64,000 nt of DNA, taken from assembly GCA_039619475.1 (NCBI GenBank), contig CM077115.1, positions 492,673,352 to 492,737,351 of the forward strand, in the 5' to 3' direction. A program made the position numbers and the translations under genes. This stretch comes from Icerya purchasi (Eukaryota; Arthropoda; Insecta; Hemiptera; Monophlebidae). The notes beneath the pieces were generated by a model. The model saw nothing but the letters and a program-made list of their open reading frames with translations. It was not told the DNA's origin and made no database searches. Of the stretch, positions 1-14,543 are shown piece after piece (the first letter of the stretch is position 1; every line of letters begins with the position of its first letter).

Positions 1-514
1 TCAGAAAAGACACTTGTTCCTTTACAATAATTTTATTTTCTACGGAATTCAACATATATAAACCGAATATTCATTATCACCAATCGACTCGATTCATTTA
101 TTGTTTACTCTCAGTTACGCATTATAAACACACTGCACGCACCAATGTCACGTTCATTACACTAATATGTTGAATCGTAATCGTTGCGGTAGTACCGTGA
201 ACCAGTTCTTTGAACTTGTATGTAGTTTGTGAAACATGTTTTGATTCAGCATTACCAGCTAAACAGGTTCACTTTAATACGTCGAAGATCTGTTATTTTA
301 TATTCCTTATTACATTTGCCCTGCGTAAAATTCATTTACACGTTGATTTTATTGATATGCGGAAGTTTTAATTTCTTGATACAGTTATCAACAGTTTATA
401 TGATTATTGATAAACTTAGTGCGTTAGTTTTATCGATTAAGTGTGTACTATTAATTCGCCTCCGTTTAAAATCATAATCAAAATTGAATGTTGTTTTGTT
501 CAGGTTATTCAAAC
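1..514. other. Sequence upstream of DHRS7
   Basis: AT-rich sequence expected to hold the DHRS7 promoter and 5' UTR. The 82-codon ORF at 229-477 matches no family I know and overlaps the likely UTR. A pyrimidine-rich stretch ending in AG at 503-504 resembles a splice acceptor. Confidence 0.4.
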
Positions 515-3500
515 ATGAATGTATTCTCATTAATTGGAATTGGTATTATCCTGTACTATCTATTATTTTCGTTAATTATAGTGACGGGTGATTGCAGTGT
601 AAGATTACGTTTGGCTACACTGTTCGGAAAACGTAAATTGGGTTAGTTTTTATGTGAAATTATTTGAGCACGTTTTTGCACTTTAATCATTAGGTGTAAT
701 TAATCCTATAACACTCCCCCGGAATGATACGAGTTGTTCTAAAATTTCAGTTGATAATATAAGTTCGCCGAGACTTGCGTATATATTAATATTTAAGTCT
801 TAGATGAAAAAAAAGAAGAAAAAAAAAATGAAAAATGATCAAACATTTCAAAGAACCGAATATTTCACATAAATCTAACTGATCAATAAACTGTTCAAAA
901 TTATATTAATATATGATCTTTTATTACAGAAAAACTTAAAGGAAAGGTGATATGGATAACCGGTGCATCGAGTGGTATTGGAGAATATATTGCTCGCGAG
1001 TTGGCGAAATATGGAGTAAAATTAATTCTAACAGCTAGAAATCAGACAGAATTGGAAAGAGTTAAACGAATTTGTATTGGTTGGTTTATTTAAACATACT
1101 CCCGTTAATTTAGTGGTTAGTAATTTAAAAATTATTTAATTATCATTCGTTATGTTTTAATTATAGATGAAGGTAAAGTAACAGCCGATGATGTACTTGT
1201 TTTGCCGATGGATTTAACTGATCTTAAAAAACATCAACCTGCATTTGATAAAGTTTTGCATCAGTTTGGTCAAGTATGTTTTTATATTAAATATCGATTT
1301 TTATTATAATCGTTTGGATTTGTAAAATCGTATATTCAAGAATAAAATATTAAGGCTCATCGTATTTCAACAAGTTCATCCAAATACTTCTAGAATAAAC
1401 ATTTTAATTTTAACTTTTAATATGTGTATAATAACGTAATCATGGTAAGATATTTTTTTTAGCATCGATTGTTTATTATATTTAATAAGCCATAAAATAC
1501 ACTAACACAGAAAAATTGTTAATTAATAATAAATACGTACTGACATGTTTCGGAATCAAAACTGTTCCATACTCACGGTGACCTATTATGAATACGTAGT
1601 TGTTTGGATTCTAAAACATGTCAGTGCGCACCTTTATTGATGGTTAATAATTTTTCTGTGTTGTGCATACTTTATGCTTTATCAAATATAAACAATATGT
1701 ATAACAAACAATCGAACTGAATTTAATTAGACGAAAGAGTTACGCTTTATTTATTTAGTATCAGCTTGATGGGGCTACTTTCTTTTTATCATCAGTTGCA
1801 CATTGTTCAGTTTTCAAATTCTAATGGAAATTAAAATATATTTTATTTAAATAGTTATAAACTATGTTAATATATAATACATTTACTAACGACATTACTA
1901 AACTTTAATTTGTGATTTGATCATAATTAACTTGTTAATTATTTTACATTACGTAAAAAACATATTTTTGTAATCTAACACTATTGCATACATACGGTTA
2001 GAATTTGATATTAGGACTAATGTCATCTTTAAATAAAATTCGAAGGCAATGTTAAACTCTATTTAAAGGTTTTTCAGACAGTTTTTTTAAGGATTAGAGT
2101 GACGATGTAGTCATAATTAAATTTACCATGTCCCACTGCAATTAGAAATTACGGTAATTATGGAAGTATAACAATTAATTTTACGTAATTGTAAAATAAA
2201 AAAATAGGAATACGTTAAATTTAGAAATATTTTATATTAAAGAAATTATAATTATGATGATGTATAAAAATGAAGTCATATACACATATATAGTATGAAA
2301 AAACTAATTGAGCACATGTAGTAGGCCAGTAAATTAATTATGAATTAGAGACGTGCAAGACTTGTGCAGTTTTGTTCAAATGGAATATTTAATTAATTTA
2401 ATTGAATAAAAAATTCGGGGAAAAAGGTACTAAAATTTAATAAAGTATAATCTTGACATTTTTGATTTTGAGTATCAGGATTTTTTTTTTTATTTATTTA
2501 TAAATGTACTAGGCATTACCCACGGTTCCGCACGTATATCAATATCCGTTTAAACCTTTATCTCAAAATTAATAATTTCTTTTTTATTTTATCTGCTTGT
2601 GTATTTATTACTAGCTGTTTTTCACACTCGCGTATAAACACCTGTTTAAATCTCTAATTTTTCTCTCTATTTTTATAATTAGCTAAATGTACGTTTTTAT
2701 TGTGCAAATGTAGATGACACACTCATGGCTATTTTATATATAGTATAGCTTTATATGCAAAATTTCACTTAGAACTGATTGCAAATTCTTTTTATCGCGA
2801 TACAAATGCAATTCCAAGTGTTTATCAACAGATTGGCCCACGCATGCCATGACAGTGTGATGGTTTACTATCGTCTTCCATACGAGTATTAGAAGAATAT
2901 TTTACTTTGATAGATTTTATTAAAATTTTATTAATCGCCAATAGTTTTCAGACTTATGACTCCCCCCATGTGATAATCAAATCATTCTGGCCGCTCGGCC
3001 ATCACGATGATAGAAGATTTATTTCCTCTATTTAATTCCCTTTATTTTGGGCAAATAGTAATTATTTACATTTTTACGCTTAAAGGTCCGTTTATATCTT
3101 CAGACATCGAGCGTGTCAGACACCGTCAGACACAATTTATTTACATCTAACGTGTTAGAAGCGTGCCGTGTCAGACATCGACAGACATCGACAGAGACCG
3201 TCATCGGTGTCGGACGCGGCTGCTCTCACCGGCAGTTACTGAATAGCTTTAGTGGTTAAAGCAGGTCGATTTATGTTGAAAATGATCCTGGCACTTCTCT
3301 GTGAAGGAAGATTTATCCATAATTGCATCGTTACTAGAAGAAGAAGAAGACTGGGATAAAACTAAAAAAAGAGCAAAACGCATGGCCGTACATCCGATGC
3401 TCAAGAAAAGAAAATTAGAAGGAGAATATTGGACGCTGTTTAAAGAACTTATTGTTCGTTCCACGCCTGATCCTTTTTCTGATTGTCACTGTATTTTTTG

Positions 3501-6500
3501 TCCGTTAAATCATAAAGGCATCGTTATATTCTGCTACAATTTCTTTGAGCTTTTCGATATGCATGGCAAAAAGAAAAAAAGCAAAAAAAGTCTGCACGGT
3601 CCCGATACTCTATTCACATTGCCCGGAAAGTAGCCACAGATACGTACAGACACGGAACCGTTCAGACAAAATATTCTTTCCGAAATTACGGGCCGGACAC
3701 GATACTTGTCTGACCGTGTCTGAGCGGTCGCGTTACGATAGATGTAAATACGTTAATACACACTGCATAGAAATATATTATTTTGTCTGACACGCTCGAT
3801 GTCTGAAGATATAAACGGACCTTAATTCATGTTTACTATAGTAAATATTTTAGTCGATTTTTTTTAAATTTCACTGAGTGTATTTTACCTTTTCATTTTC
3901 TTCACTTTATTGATAAAACCTTAACAGGTCGACTACATCGCACCGGAAACTTATAAATCATGCACTAAAGCCTTTCGCAAGAATTAATCTACCTACTAAG
4001 GAAAACCGAAATAAAATCGTTTCGCTAGTTCTTGACATTAGCACGCATTGATTAATATTCGTGAAGAATTATTTTATATACGTAACACATATAAACAAGC
4101 TTTTATAAGTAATCTTTTATCTATTAAACTGTAATAAAAATGACAGTTGAATACAATCCTAAAGGTTAACTAAAAGGCTGAATTTCGGATTTGGGTATTC
4201 AGCGGAAGTGTGGAACAGAACTGACATCGCAAATAACTAATTCACTCGTACGAACTCATTATATTTTCGAATTTGTTCGTGTATTGTACAAAATTTAATG
4301 CATGATGATTCTGAAAAAATTATTATCAAAGTTTTTCACATTTATACAACTTGCAGAGATTTCACTTTATTTGGTATGGGTTTTATTTGATATGGGATGA
4401 AAAATTACGAAAATGAACCCTTCGAGTCAAGCACGATAAATGAACAGGAAACTGAAAACGTGTATAACATATTGCAGCCACGTAATTTTTGTAAAGAAAG
4501 CTAAATAAAAAAAAGCGAGCTTTTAATAAGAAATATTATAAAATGTAAATTTTTTAAAACGATAAATTGAAATGATAAATTTTTTAATTTCTTGAAATTG
4601 GAGTTCTTAAAAAGTTTCTATTTTTACATCTTCGGTCATACATTACATTCGCATTGAATTTTCCGTTATAAGATTAGTATGGACCGTAACGTAACTTTCA
4701 GTTCTGTAAAAAATAAGATAGCAACGCTTCTCTTCACCCGTAAAATTTAGAGGATTTAAAAAGAATTTTGCACGCTTTTAGTAGAACATACAAGTAATCA
4801 TATAAAATTATAATTTAGTGCAAAACCTTTTTTTCTGAACTTATCTCATTTTATGAATTTTTAGGGGGACAATTTTTAACTCCTTTTCATCCCTTTCAGT
4901 GTGAATTTTAAAAAGCTTTTTTATTTTTTATTTTTGACATAAACATTATATTCATTTGAATTTTTTTTTGGCCTTTTTAGTTTTGTCCAGTGTAGAAAAT
5001 GGTACTCTTCCGAACCCTTAAAATTCAAAAAATATAAAAAATGTTTGTAACCCTTTCAGTAGATTATATAAGCAATCTTTATGCAAAATTTAATTTAGAA
5101 AACTGTTTTGTTCAGAAGATATTATACTTTATATCAGTTTTGGAAAGCAGTTTTTAACCCTAAAAGTTCTTAAAAAAACTTTCTTATTTTATATCTTCGA
5201 CATATGAGTTAATGTTCATTTGGAATTTCAGTTATTTGGAGTTAATGATTTCGACTGCAACGTGATTTTTAGTTTTTAAAAAAGCGAATAGCTGACTTTC
5301 ACCTTTTTTCCGCTCCTAGAAAATTTGAATTTTTTTATATATTTTCTCATGCTGTAAGTACATTGCATCGTTAAACTGCATGTAAATTTTCAACTTCATA
5401 GGCTAAGCAGTTTTAGTGATATATTAATAACTGTTGGGCTACTTAGTATTTTGTCCTTTATATACGAGTATTTGGGTAAGTTTTCTTGCTAGAGATGCAC
5501 TTGAACGTTCAAAACATTACATAAATAACATATCCGCTGTAGTATTTCAACAAGTATATTTTCCAGAAATTTCTCGAAAAGTATAGCGTGAAATTTTTGG
5601 GAATTGTACTACGAACAAAAATGTAAAAATATAAACAAGTGAGTTATGTATTAAAATAAATACGTATGATATTTTTCCTCATAGTCGCTCGCGCAATAAC
5701 TGCTCATCGTGACCTATATTTTAATTTGCCAAGTACTAGTTGTCTCCAGCGACTTCTGTTCTGGCTGCTTCTCATTGTCGTGGTTCGCGTTTGATCGCTT
5801 AGTGCTGTTATTATGTCTATCCATCGTCGAGGCGGTCTTCCACGAGGTCTTGCTCGTTCTATTTCACCCACTATAATGCATTTTTCAAGGCTATCTCTTT
5901 CTCTTCTCATAATATTACCATAGTATTTCATAATTCTCTTTTGACAAGTAACCGAGAGACGTTGTTCTACGTTTAATTGGTCTAAAATGGAGTTATTTGT
6001 GATATCCTCATCTCGAACGCGTTAATTTTTCGTTTATCAGCTTCTTGCAGAGTCCATGTTTCTACTCCATATAGGAATATTGAAAACATGAGAGCATTTA
6101 CCAGTTTCTGTTTTGTTCTTGTATTAATATACACACCGGGGTCTTTCCAGATTTTATATAATCGTGCCATCGCCGACTTTGCCAGTGCAATTCTACGCTT
6201 GATTTCTTTTTCGCTTCCGCCTTTGCAATGTGTATACTTTGTTTGTATAACATAAAGTGGAATATTTTTTATTCATATTTGTTAAATGAAATAACTTCTG
6301 TTTTCCCAATTATTTTTCAGCAATATGAACACTTTGAGACAATATTTTCAGAATTTAAGAAATTACAAGTGGCTTTTACAAAAATAAAATAAGAGTAACA
6401 AAATTCACACCATATGAAATAAATTGCCAGCAAACTTCACGCAAGTGAGGCTTGAAAAAAACAGTTTAGCATCGCTTTCGAGTTTTACTCTTAAATAAAC

Positions 6501-7522
6501 ACCAGTCTTAAAATTATACAGTATAACTTAATGTGAATGTATTGTACCTTAGAATCTTACAAATTTGTCCTAATGTGGGTCAATGTCATCCTAATTTATC
6601 AAAAATGAGCGTATGCTATGCTAATATCAGCTTAAACGATGATAAAATTTAACTTACCACAGCTGAATTAATATAAATAAAAGTATTTTCTCTAATTTAG
6701 TAGAAAAACATCAGAAAAAATTGAAGTTAATGTCTTGGTTTATGTTTGTAATTTCTATCTAGCTTTTTCAAATGTTAATTTAGAATAATTTAATCTTACT
6801 AGCTTCCTATTCGTAGTGAAATAGAAATTTTTAAAATTGACAGTAATTGGCGGATAAAAACAATTGAAAATTTGTAGGATCAATTAACATTTAAAGTAAT
6901 TATAAAATATAAGATATAAAATAATAGTGAAATTGTAAATTACGGAAAATAATGAATACATATAAGTAATATGAAAATGTTTATAATCCTATATACATTT
7001 TATTACAAGTTTTCAGCTATTCTTCATACCATATTAGCACATATTTTTTTAATTTCAAATATATAATATATTTTTGAAAAGTTGACTTTTTTTGCGTAAT
7101 TTTATTTGGTGTAATTAAATTCAAAGAAAGAAATGATTTATTTACATAAATAATGAATTATTACAGCTTATAAAATAATCACTAATATGTGTACTAACAC
7201 GAGTCTTACCACATAACTAAATTAATAAATATAAATACGATATGATATGCGACGTTTAACTTAGTAATTGTAAGCAAAATGATTTATGAAGTAATACAAG
7301 GTGCGGCAATATAACTTCCTTTTTTAAAATGCGCCACTTTTTTTCTACTAATTTTTTTAAAGAAATAATAACAGAAAATCGAAATAAAACTGCAAGAGAA
7401 GAAGCATACATATTTCCAATGGGATCCTGAGTATGTTATTTCGATTTTCTGTTATTATTTCTTTAAAAAATTTAGTAGAAAAAAAGTGGCGCATTTTAAA
7501 AAAGGAAGTTATGCTGCCGCAC

Positions 7523-7565
<43 letters not shown>

Positions 7566-10500
7566 TAAAATATTTGTCTTTTTGGTTTTTACACATTTAT
7601 TGAACTTAATACATTTTGAGTATTAATTTTTTCTTAATAAAGAACTAAATTTAATTCAGCTAATGAGTTAACACAAAATTTATTGTTTCTGTGGCGCTAC
7701 GAAGTTCGCCGGGTCAGCTAGTATATATATATATATACATATACATATACAAATGTTGGCGAATAATTTGTTTTTTCCGTTTGTTTATTTCACAGTATGG
7801 AATCTAAAATATTTTAATGGCCAGAAATAACTAGAATGAGAACACTCGAATAATATTTGTTATAATTTAATGCGTCTGTACTATCGAAACGAACAGGTCG
7901 GTAGCCCCCTCGAGGTTTTTTTTTTTATTTATTAATTTTGAGCGTGTCAGCTAATGACGTTACTCAATCCAAGGGTATGACATCATTAATGATTATAAAG
8001 GAAAAATATTAAAAACGGAGTATACGAATGAAGCTAACAATCGAGGGTTAGCGATCAAAGCAATAATATAACTTTTTGGAAAATACTTTTTTTCCCCTGC
8101 TTTTGATATATGTTCAGGTTTTTATAAAATATCAAAAAATTTCAATATTAATTAAAAACGTCTTCTTCTTAATTCCTCAATCTATATGATAGATTGGTGG
8201 ACAGCCATGTTCTAAAAGTTCCTGGATAAAGCCATTTCCTTCATTTCTCCGTATTCGTTTGCTTTCACGTCTTCCTTTATTTGTTTTATGTATTTCTGTC
8301 TTGGCCTTCCTCTTGGTCTTTTCCCTTCCATGGTTCCTTCTATTATTTGTGTTAGATATTCATTATTTCTATATATATGTCCAATCCATTTAGATCTTCT
8401 TTCCCCTTTAATTTCCTTAATAGACTTCTTTTCTCTTTAACTTTATCTAATACTTCTTCATTTCTTATTTTTTTCTGTCCATGATATTCTCTCCATTTTT
8501 CTTCAATTAATATATTTAAATAATAAAAGTAGTATTAGAAGGAGATTTAAATTTTTAAGAAATATATATGGAAGACAAAAATAGCATTAAATGTACTTTG
8601 TACGTTCAGAAAAGGAAACAGATTATTTATCTGAATCAATTAATATTGAAAGTTACAGAAAAAATATTGTACTATATCAGTAAAATAAAAATTTAGCTCT
8701 TCATTTTAGAAAATTCTTAAATCTTTGATATATCAATAAAATTTTAATATATTAAATAAAAAAATTACATAAAATTTCTACGTGAATTCGATTTTAAATT
8801 ACATGGTTGTTAAACTAATATTCTTCAGTTTTTAATTAACTGTTAAAAACTGTTGAATTATGTGATTATATTTTTTAGGAAATTAAGTATATATAGTTTT
8901 AGTTTTAAAAACGATTCTAAAACACAGGTACACGTTGAAAAATTTATATAGTAATATTTAAAATTAAAATTCCCTACCGTACTGAAACCATTGTTTTAAT
9001 ACACTATTTTTTGTTATAGTTAGATATACTAATAAACAATGCTGGAAGATCTCAGAGAGCAATTTGGGAGTCAATAGATATTCAAGTAGATTTTCAGATG
9101 TTTGATTTAAATTTTTTCTCAGTAATTTCCTTATCCAAGTTAGCAGTTAAACATTTTCTGGAACGAAACGAAGGACATATTGTTGTTACATCTAGTATTG
9201 CTGGCATTATACCTGCTCCATTTTCTCCAACATATTCGGCATCGAAATTTGCATTACACGTATGTATATATTAAGATAATTTTTACAAAACTTTATTAAT
9301 GTTAATAACTGCATGTTTAAGTTTGGTTTAGTTATTGGTTATGAATGTTGATTTTAATAAGTTACATTTTGATTTATTCTTTAAAAAGTACATATTGAAA
9401 GGTGCTCCCGGGACACTCGTGGCGTATTATGTTCATTACAGCTAAAAATTAATCGATGAATCCAGATCATTATTTTCTTTTTCAACAATTTGATGTTATA
9501 TATAAAACACGTATAAAAATATTAAGGCTCATTTAGGTCAATCCGTTACAATAGTTATATTTAAACCGTACAGCCTTAAATATTTTTCCATAAGAAATTT
9601 TTAGTTACATTAAATTGATACTTTAGACGTATCTGGACTTTCTTTTCTTACACAAACTACACGCCATACAATTGTCTCTGTGTTCTATCTGCTTGATTTA
9701 AATTGGACATCAAGCTGTACCGATGAAGTTTATATCTTTGCAGATGTAACAGTTTTGGCCGACAATTTCTAACTATTCCTTCGAAGCATTATTCAATTTG
9801 AAATATTTAGCATAAACAATGCTTACCACGGCTGTATCCGTTAATTGAGCTATTGTATAAATTTTAATTTATATGTAGTTTTATGCATTTTTGGTATAAC
9901 TGATAATAGGTGAATATATAGATAAACCGAATAAAATTTTTAAAAAAATTAAAAATATATATAAAATAATTTATATTTGTAATTCAAATAGTACTGCAGT
10001 AATATTATTTATTTTTAAATATACTAAATATATTTCGTGTTATACAAAATTACAAATACTTTAAAAACTATTTTAAAGTCAGGGTAAAATTTTTGTTTTT
10101 TCAATACGGGGCTTAAAACATATAATTATTTTTCGTTAAAAATTGGTTTCTAAAAGCTCTCGAAATATATGTTATATAAAATGAATGAAAAATCACGAAA
10201 TATACACATACTGAAGAGAAAAAATATTTTTGTTGAATACACGTGCAATAAATTTAATTAACGATCGGTATATTGTACATTCACAGATTAATTAAATGAA
10301 AGATATTTGATGATTAAAATATAGGAAAAAGTAAATTAAAATTCAGTTATTAATAAAAATATATGGAATTTAGGTAAACTAATGTAATTTTAAATTACTA
10401 ACTATGCTCGAGCGAATAATTCGCGTATTAATTTAAAGTGAAAAGTAAAAACAAAAAAAGAATCGCTATGCAAATACGAATTATCGAACGGAATAAACAA

Positions 10501-13500
10501 TATATCAGCGACGTAATAATTAGATTGTTATATTTTTGAATATTTCATACAACAGTTAATTTTAATATGAAAAATTGAAATTATTAATATGTGGACATAC
10601 CTTATGAACCTGAACAGAGTAATAATTATCGAAATATTGGTATAAATATTCTTTTGCGTGTTATTTTAAACGTTCATTATTAAACAGATTTTTATATTTT
10701 GTGCAAGTCATTCATTATCATTTTTTTCTTTTTATGTTTTTATATTAATTTCCAGGGACGGTTAAATGTTTTAAATAACAATAACACCACCATTTCAAAA
10801 GGTAAAGAAAATTCTGTTAAATACTACTAAATACATCTTATTCATCTCAGATTTTAGTAGTATTTATAGTGTCCGATCGAACTTTCGGTTTCGGCTGCCA
10901 TCCAGCCGAAACTACGGCCAAAACTGAAACTGAATTCGAGAGGTTTCGCGCTGTGATCGGATATATTCGGTACATTCAGCTGCGAGCGGCGAAGTGTTAT
11001 TTTGCCACGACTCGATCTGTCATTTGATAATGCATGCATACCCGTTGCTATTCCTTTGTTATCATTATTAAATAGAGACGAAAATGAAAGTGAAGTAATG
11101 AGAAACATGAAAACACGGTTGAATGTATCCATGAATCAACGATTTACATACGTCAAAGGATATCCTACTCTAATTACTTCAACATTTTTGGACCCCAGAT
11201 TTAAAAATACATATTTGAATTCTGATGAAGTTGATATTGTCACAATGGAAATAGAAAACCGTTTGAAGAAGTGCGTGGACAAAGTTACTAAAACAATAAG
11301 CGAAAACTGTCATTCTAGAGACCCACAGCCATCTTGTTCATCTAGCATCACGTCCTCTGAAAAAGGAGAAGGGCTATAGGACGCCCATGACAAATCTACT
11401 TGTCAATTAATAGAAACTTCTGGTGTGGATGATGGTGATCGATTATCACAAGTTAAGCAAATTATTCAAGCCTACTTATCAGAGCCAAGGTTACAAAGAA
11501 ATGCAGATATTAATTCTTACTGGAATTCTAGTCCATTTTTGTATTTGAGAAAGGTTGCACTAAAATTCTTGTCGGCTCCACCGACGAGTATTAACAGTGA
11601 GCAACTATTTAGTGCTGCCGGTCAAATTTATTCTGACAGAAGAAGCAATTTTCGAGGCGAAAATGTTGACATCAAATTATTGTTCCTCGCTTATAATGAT
11701 ATTAGATTGTTCAATTATGAATGCTGATAATTATCAGTCCATTAAAATTATTGATAGTTGTCACTTAATGAACGCAGTATTGATTATTTTAGTGAGAGCG
11801 AAAAATTTTTTATTTTCATACATCAAGTATTATTTGCATTACAAATGTTGTACTTAGTTGGTAGGTACTTTTTAATTTTAATTCTACTAATGTAGATTGT
11901 AGTTCATTAACAAGAGTAGCATGCAAAATGACCGAAGTTTAGAAGAAATTATTTTGTTCTTAAAATGAAACGAGTATTTTTTGTTTTATGTACCTAAACA
12001 TATTAGGTAAAAGTAATTTTGTTTTGTACCTTTTATTTTATGTTATTCATGAATAATATTAAAAGCACAAATAATTTATTTGAAATAAGGAGTGATAATA
12101 GTATGTTGTGTTAATGATTACTTTAAATATCAGAGAGACTGAATAATTAACGTGTAATTTAAAAATAAAGACTGACTGATTATGATTGACTATTTCTTTT
12201 TCCCATGAAAACATGACCTTATATGGAACTTTCGGTTTCGGTTTCAGCCGTAAAACCTAGTTTCGGTCGGACTCTAAGTATTTAACAAAATTTTCTTTAC
12301 CTTTTAAAATGGCGGTGTTATTGTTACATAAGACATTTTTAACTGTCTCTGGAAATTAATTTAAAAATATAAACAAAAGAAAAGATTAAAAACAATTTCG
12401 TCCTAAGAAATACTAATTTTTATCTTTTATACATACACAGTTCGCTCCATAAGTTTTGGGACTGCCTTTCTAAAATCAATACTACTTGCGCCATCTTCGT
12501 GAAATTTTGAGAACTAGTTCGTGCAACCCTCTTCTCTCTCCAACTGAAGTTTCAGAACAATCGGATTATTTGTAGAGTGCAGTAACCGTTCGTGCAAGCG
12601 TCTCTCTTGGTACACGCGGTTATAATTTGGAAAACATCTTGTTTTGTTTTAAAGCGGGTAAAGATGTTACCGAAACATTCGAAATGTTAAAAGTGGCTTA
12701 TTCCGAGTCCGTAATGTCTCATACTAGCGTGTTTCGTTGGTATAACCGATTTTCGTCGGGTAGAGAGCCGATTGAAGACAAATAAAGAAGCGGGAGGCGT
12801 TACACAGCGAAAACAGATGGAAACAACGCTCGTGTCGCAGCTGTTTTGAAAGAACATTGTGGTGCAGGCTGCAGATTGGTAGAAGAGCTAACCGATATTC
12901 CAAAAAGCATAGTCCAACTAATTATTAAGAACGATTTTGGAAGAATCAGCCGTTTTTTTTTGTTGCACGACAACGTGCCGGCGCACACCGCTGCAATTAG
13001 CACACAATTTTTGGCAAGAGAAATGGTTTTGGGTGCTCAACCACCTCCGGTACTCGCCAGATCTGAGTCTTCCGGACTATGTTCTATTCCTCAAGTTGAA
13101 AATAGAGCTGAAAAGGGACCATTTTGCTTCGACCGAAGAGATTCAAACGGCCGTGACAATTATGATCGCGTGTATCAAGAGACGCTTGCACGAACTATTA
13201 CTGCGCTGCTCCAAATAATCCGATTGTTCCGAAAGTTCGGTTGGGAGAGAAGAGGGTTGTACGACCTAAAATTTCATGAAGATGGCGCAAGTAGTATTGA
13301 TTTTAGAAAGGCAGCCCCTTAACTTACGGGACGCACTGTGTACATTATATATATATATATCGAAAGATGTCCGTTCGAATTTCGTTGCCGAGCGTGATTG
13401 CCGCTCAAAGTAATGTTCTAGCAACATGGCGCATATTAACGCTTGCTGCGTATTTCAATATTCCCGAAAAAAATCATATTAGCACCCTCTCCTGTCATTC

Positions 13501-14506
13501 CTCGCCTTCTTGGAAACAGTAACCTCGTTTTTGTTTCATCTCTGTACGTTCATCCGTTCTTTTTTTTTACCTGTTCTGATCCAAACGGACCCCTTGGTGT
13601 TAAAACAGCGAGCGTTATATCTGATACGCTATGGACTGAAGGTAAAGACAGCGCGTTTCAGTTGTTTTACGAACGAGACTGTATGTGTGTGTGTGTGTAT
13701 TTATTTAACATTCATTAATGTGCAAAAGACATGTGACTCTCTAAATCGGGGCAGTCTATGGGAATGTTTAAAACTAGGGGGAGAGATTGCTCACCGGAAC
13801 TGCAAAATTACTTCGCTTGCTCAAAAATCTTCGTGGTAGATGCAGTAAAGTTGCGTTCTCGTATCTGTACTATTTAATTTTTACTTAAAAGAACGATCAG
13901 TTAATCAATGATATATCAGTTTGGTGAAATATAAATATTTAGAACACCGGTCAAAAGCTTTCAGTATTATTAGTGTATAATATGTAAATAATTACAGCTA
14001 CAAAACGTACTCACTCATTTACATACATTTATGAAGAAAAAATGAATTTACGATAAATTTTAACAAAATTAGGATCGTGTATTTAATTAGAGACATGGAA
14101 AACAATTTTTTCAGTAGAATGCATATTAAGAACTTTCAGCATTTTCAAGTATTTAAAGAGCAGAGTAAATAAAGACGTTACCCTGAATGATGAAATTGTG
14201 TGTATATAAAATAAAGAACGCAGTAGTATCGTAACATGTTTTTTGTCTGTGCTAATTTCTGCAATATTATTTGGAGAAAAACCCTGACGGGAAATGAGTG
14301 AACACAGTAAAAAATTAAAAAGTTACTTTATCAGCTTTTAAGAAAAATATAACGCATAAAAATTAAATGATTCTGTGACCAATGAAAAAGTATCGCCAAA
14401 TTGTTTTGGTTAAAGCATTACTAATAAAAAAAAAAACGAAAAAAAAGGTTTTGCGTACAAGCTGTGTATTGTCATGCTCCTGCCATATTTTCTTTTAATT
14501 ATTCTC

Positions 14507-14543
<37 letters not shown>

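Larger units (their letters stand above)
10745..12359. mobile_element. Foldback MITE interrupted by a hAT transposon
   Basis: The outer ends form an inverted repeat of about 85 bp: left ttaatttccagggacggtta, right complementary with 2-10 mismatches. Shared blocks include aacaataacacc and aaaaggtaaagaaaatt. With the hAT at 10867-12276 and one 8-bp target copy removed, the MITE is about 195 bp. TTAA at both borders (10745-10748 and 12356-12359) would fit a piggyBac-type target, but the flanks are themselves palindromic, so the superfamily is uncertain. Confidence 0.7.

Noticed and set aside
229..477. 82-codon plus-strand ORF upstream of DHRS7
   Set aside because: Hydrophobic, no family resemblance, lies in the presumed promoter/UTR. 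Such ORFs are common in AT-rich sequence.
7357..7596. 79-aa minus-strand ORF
   Set aside because: Lies across the foldback MITE and a TA run.
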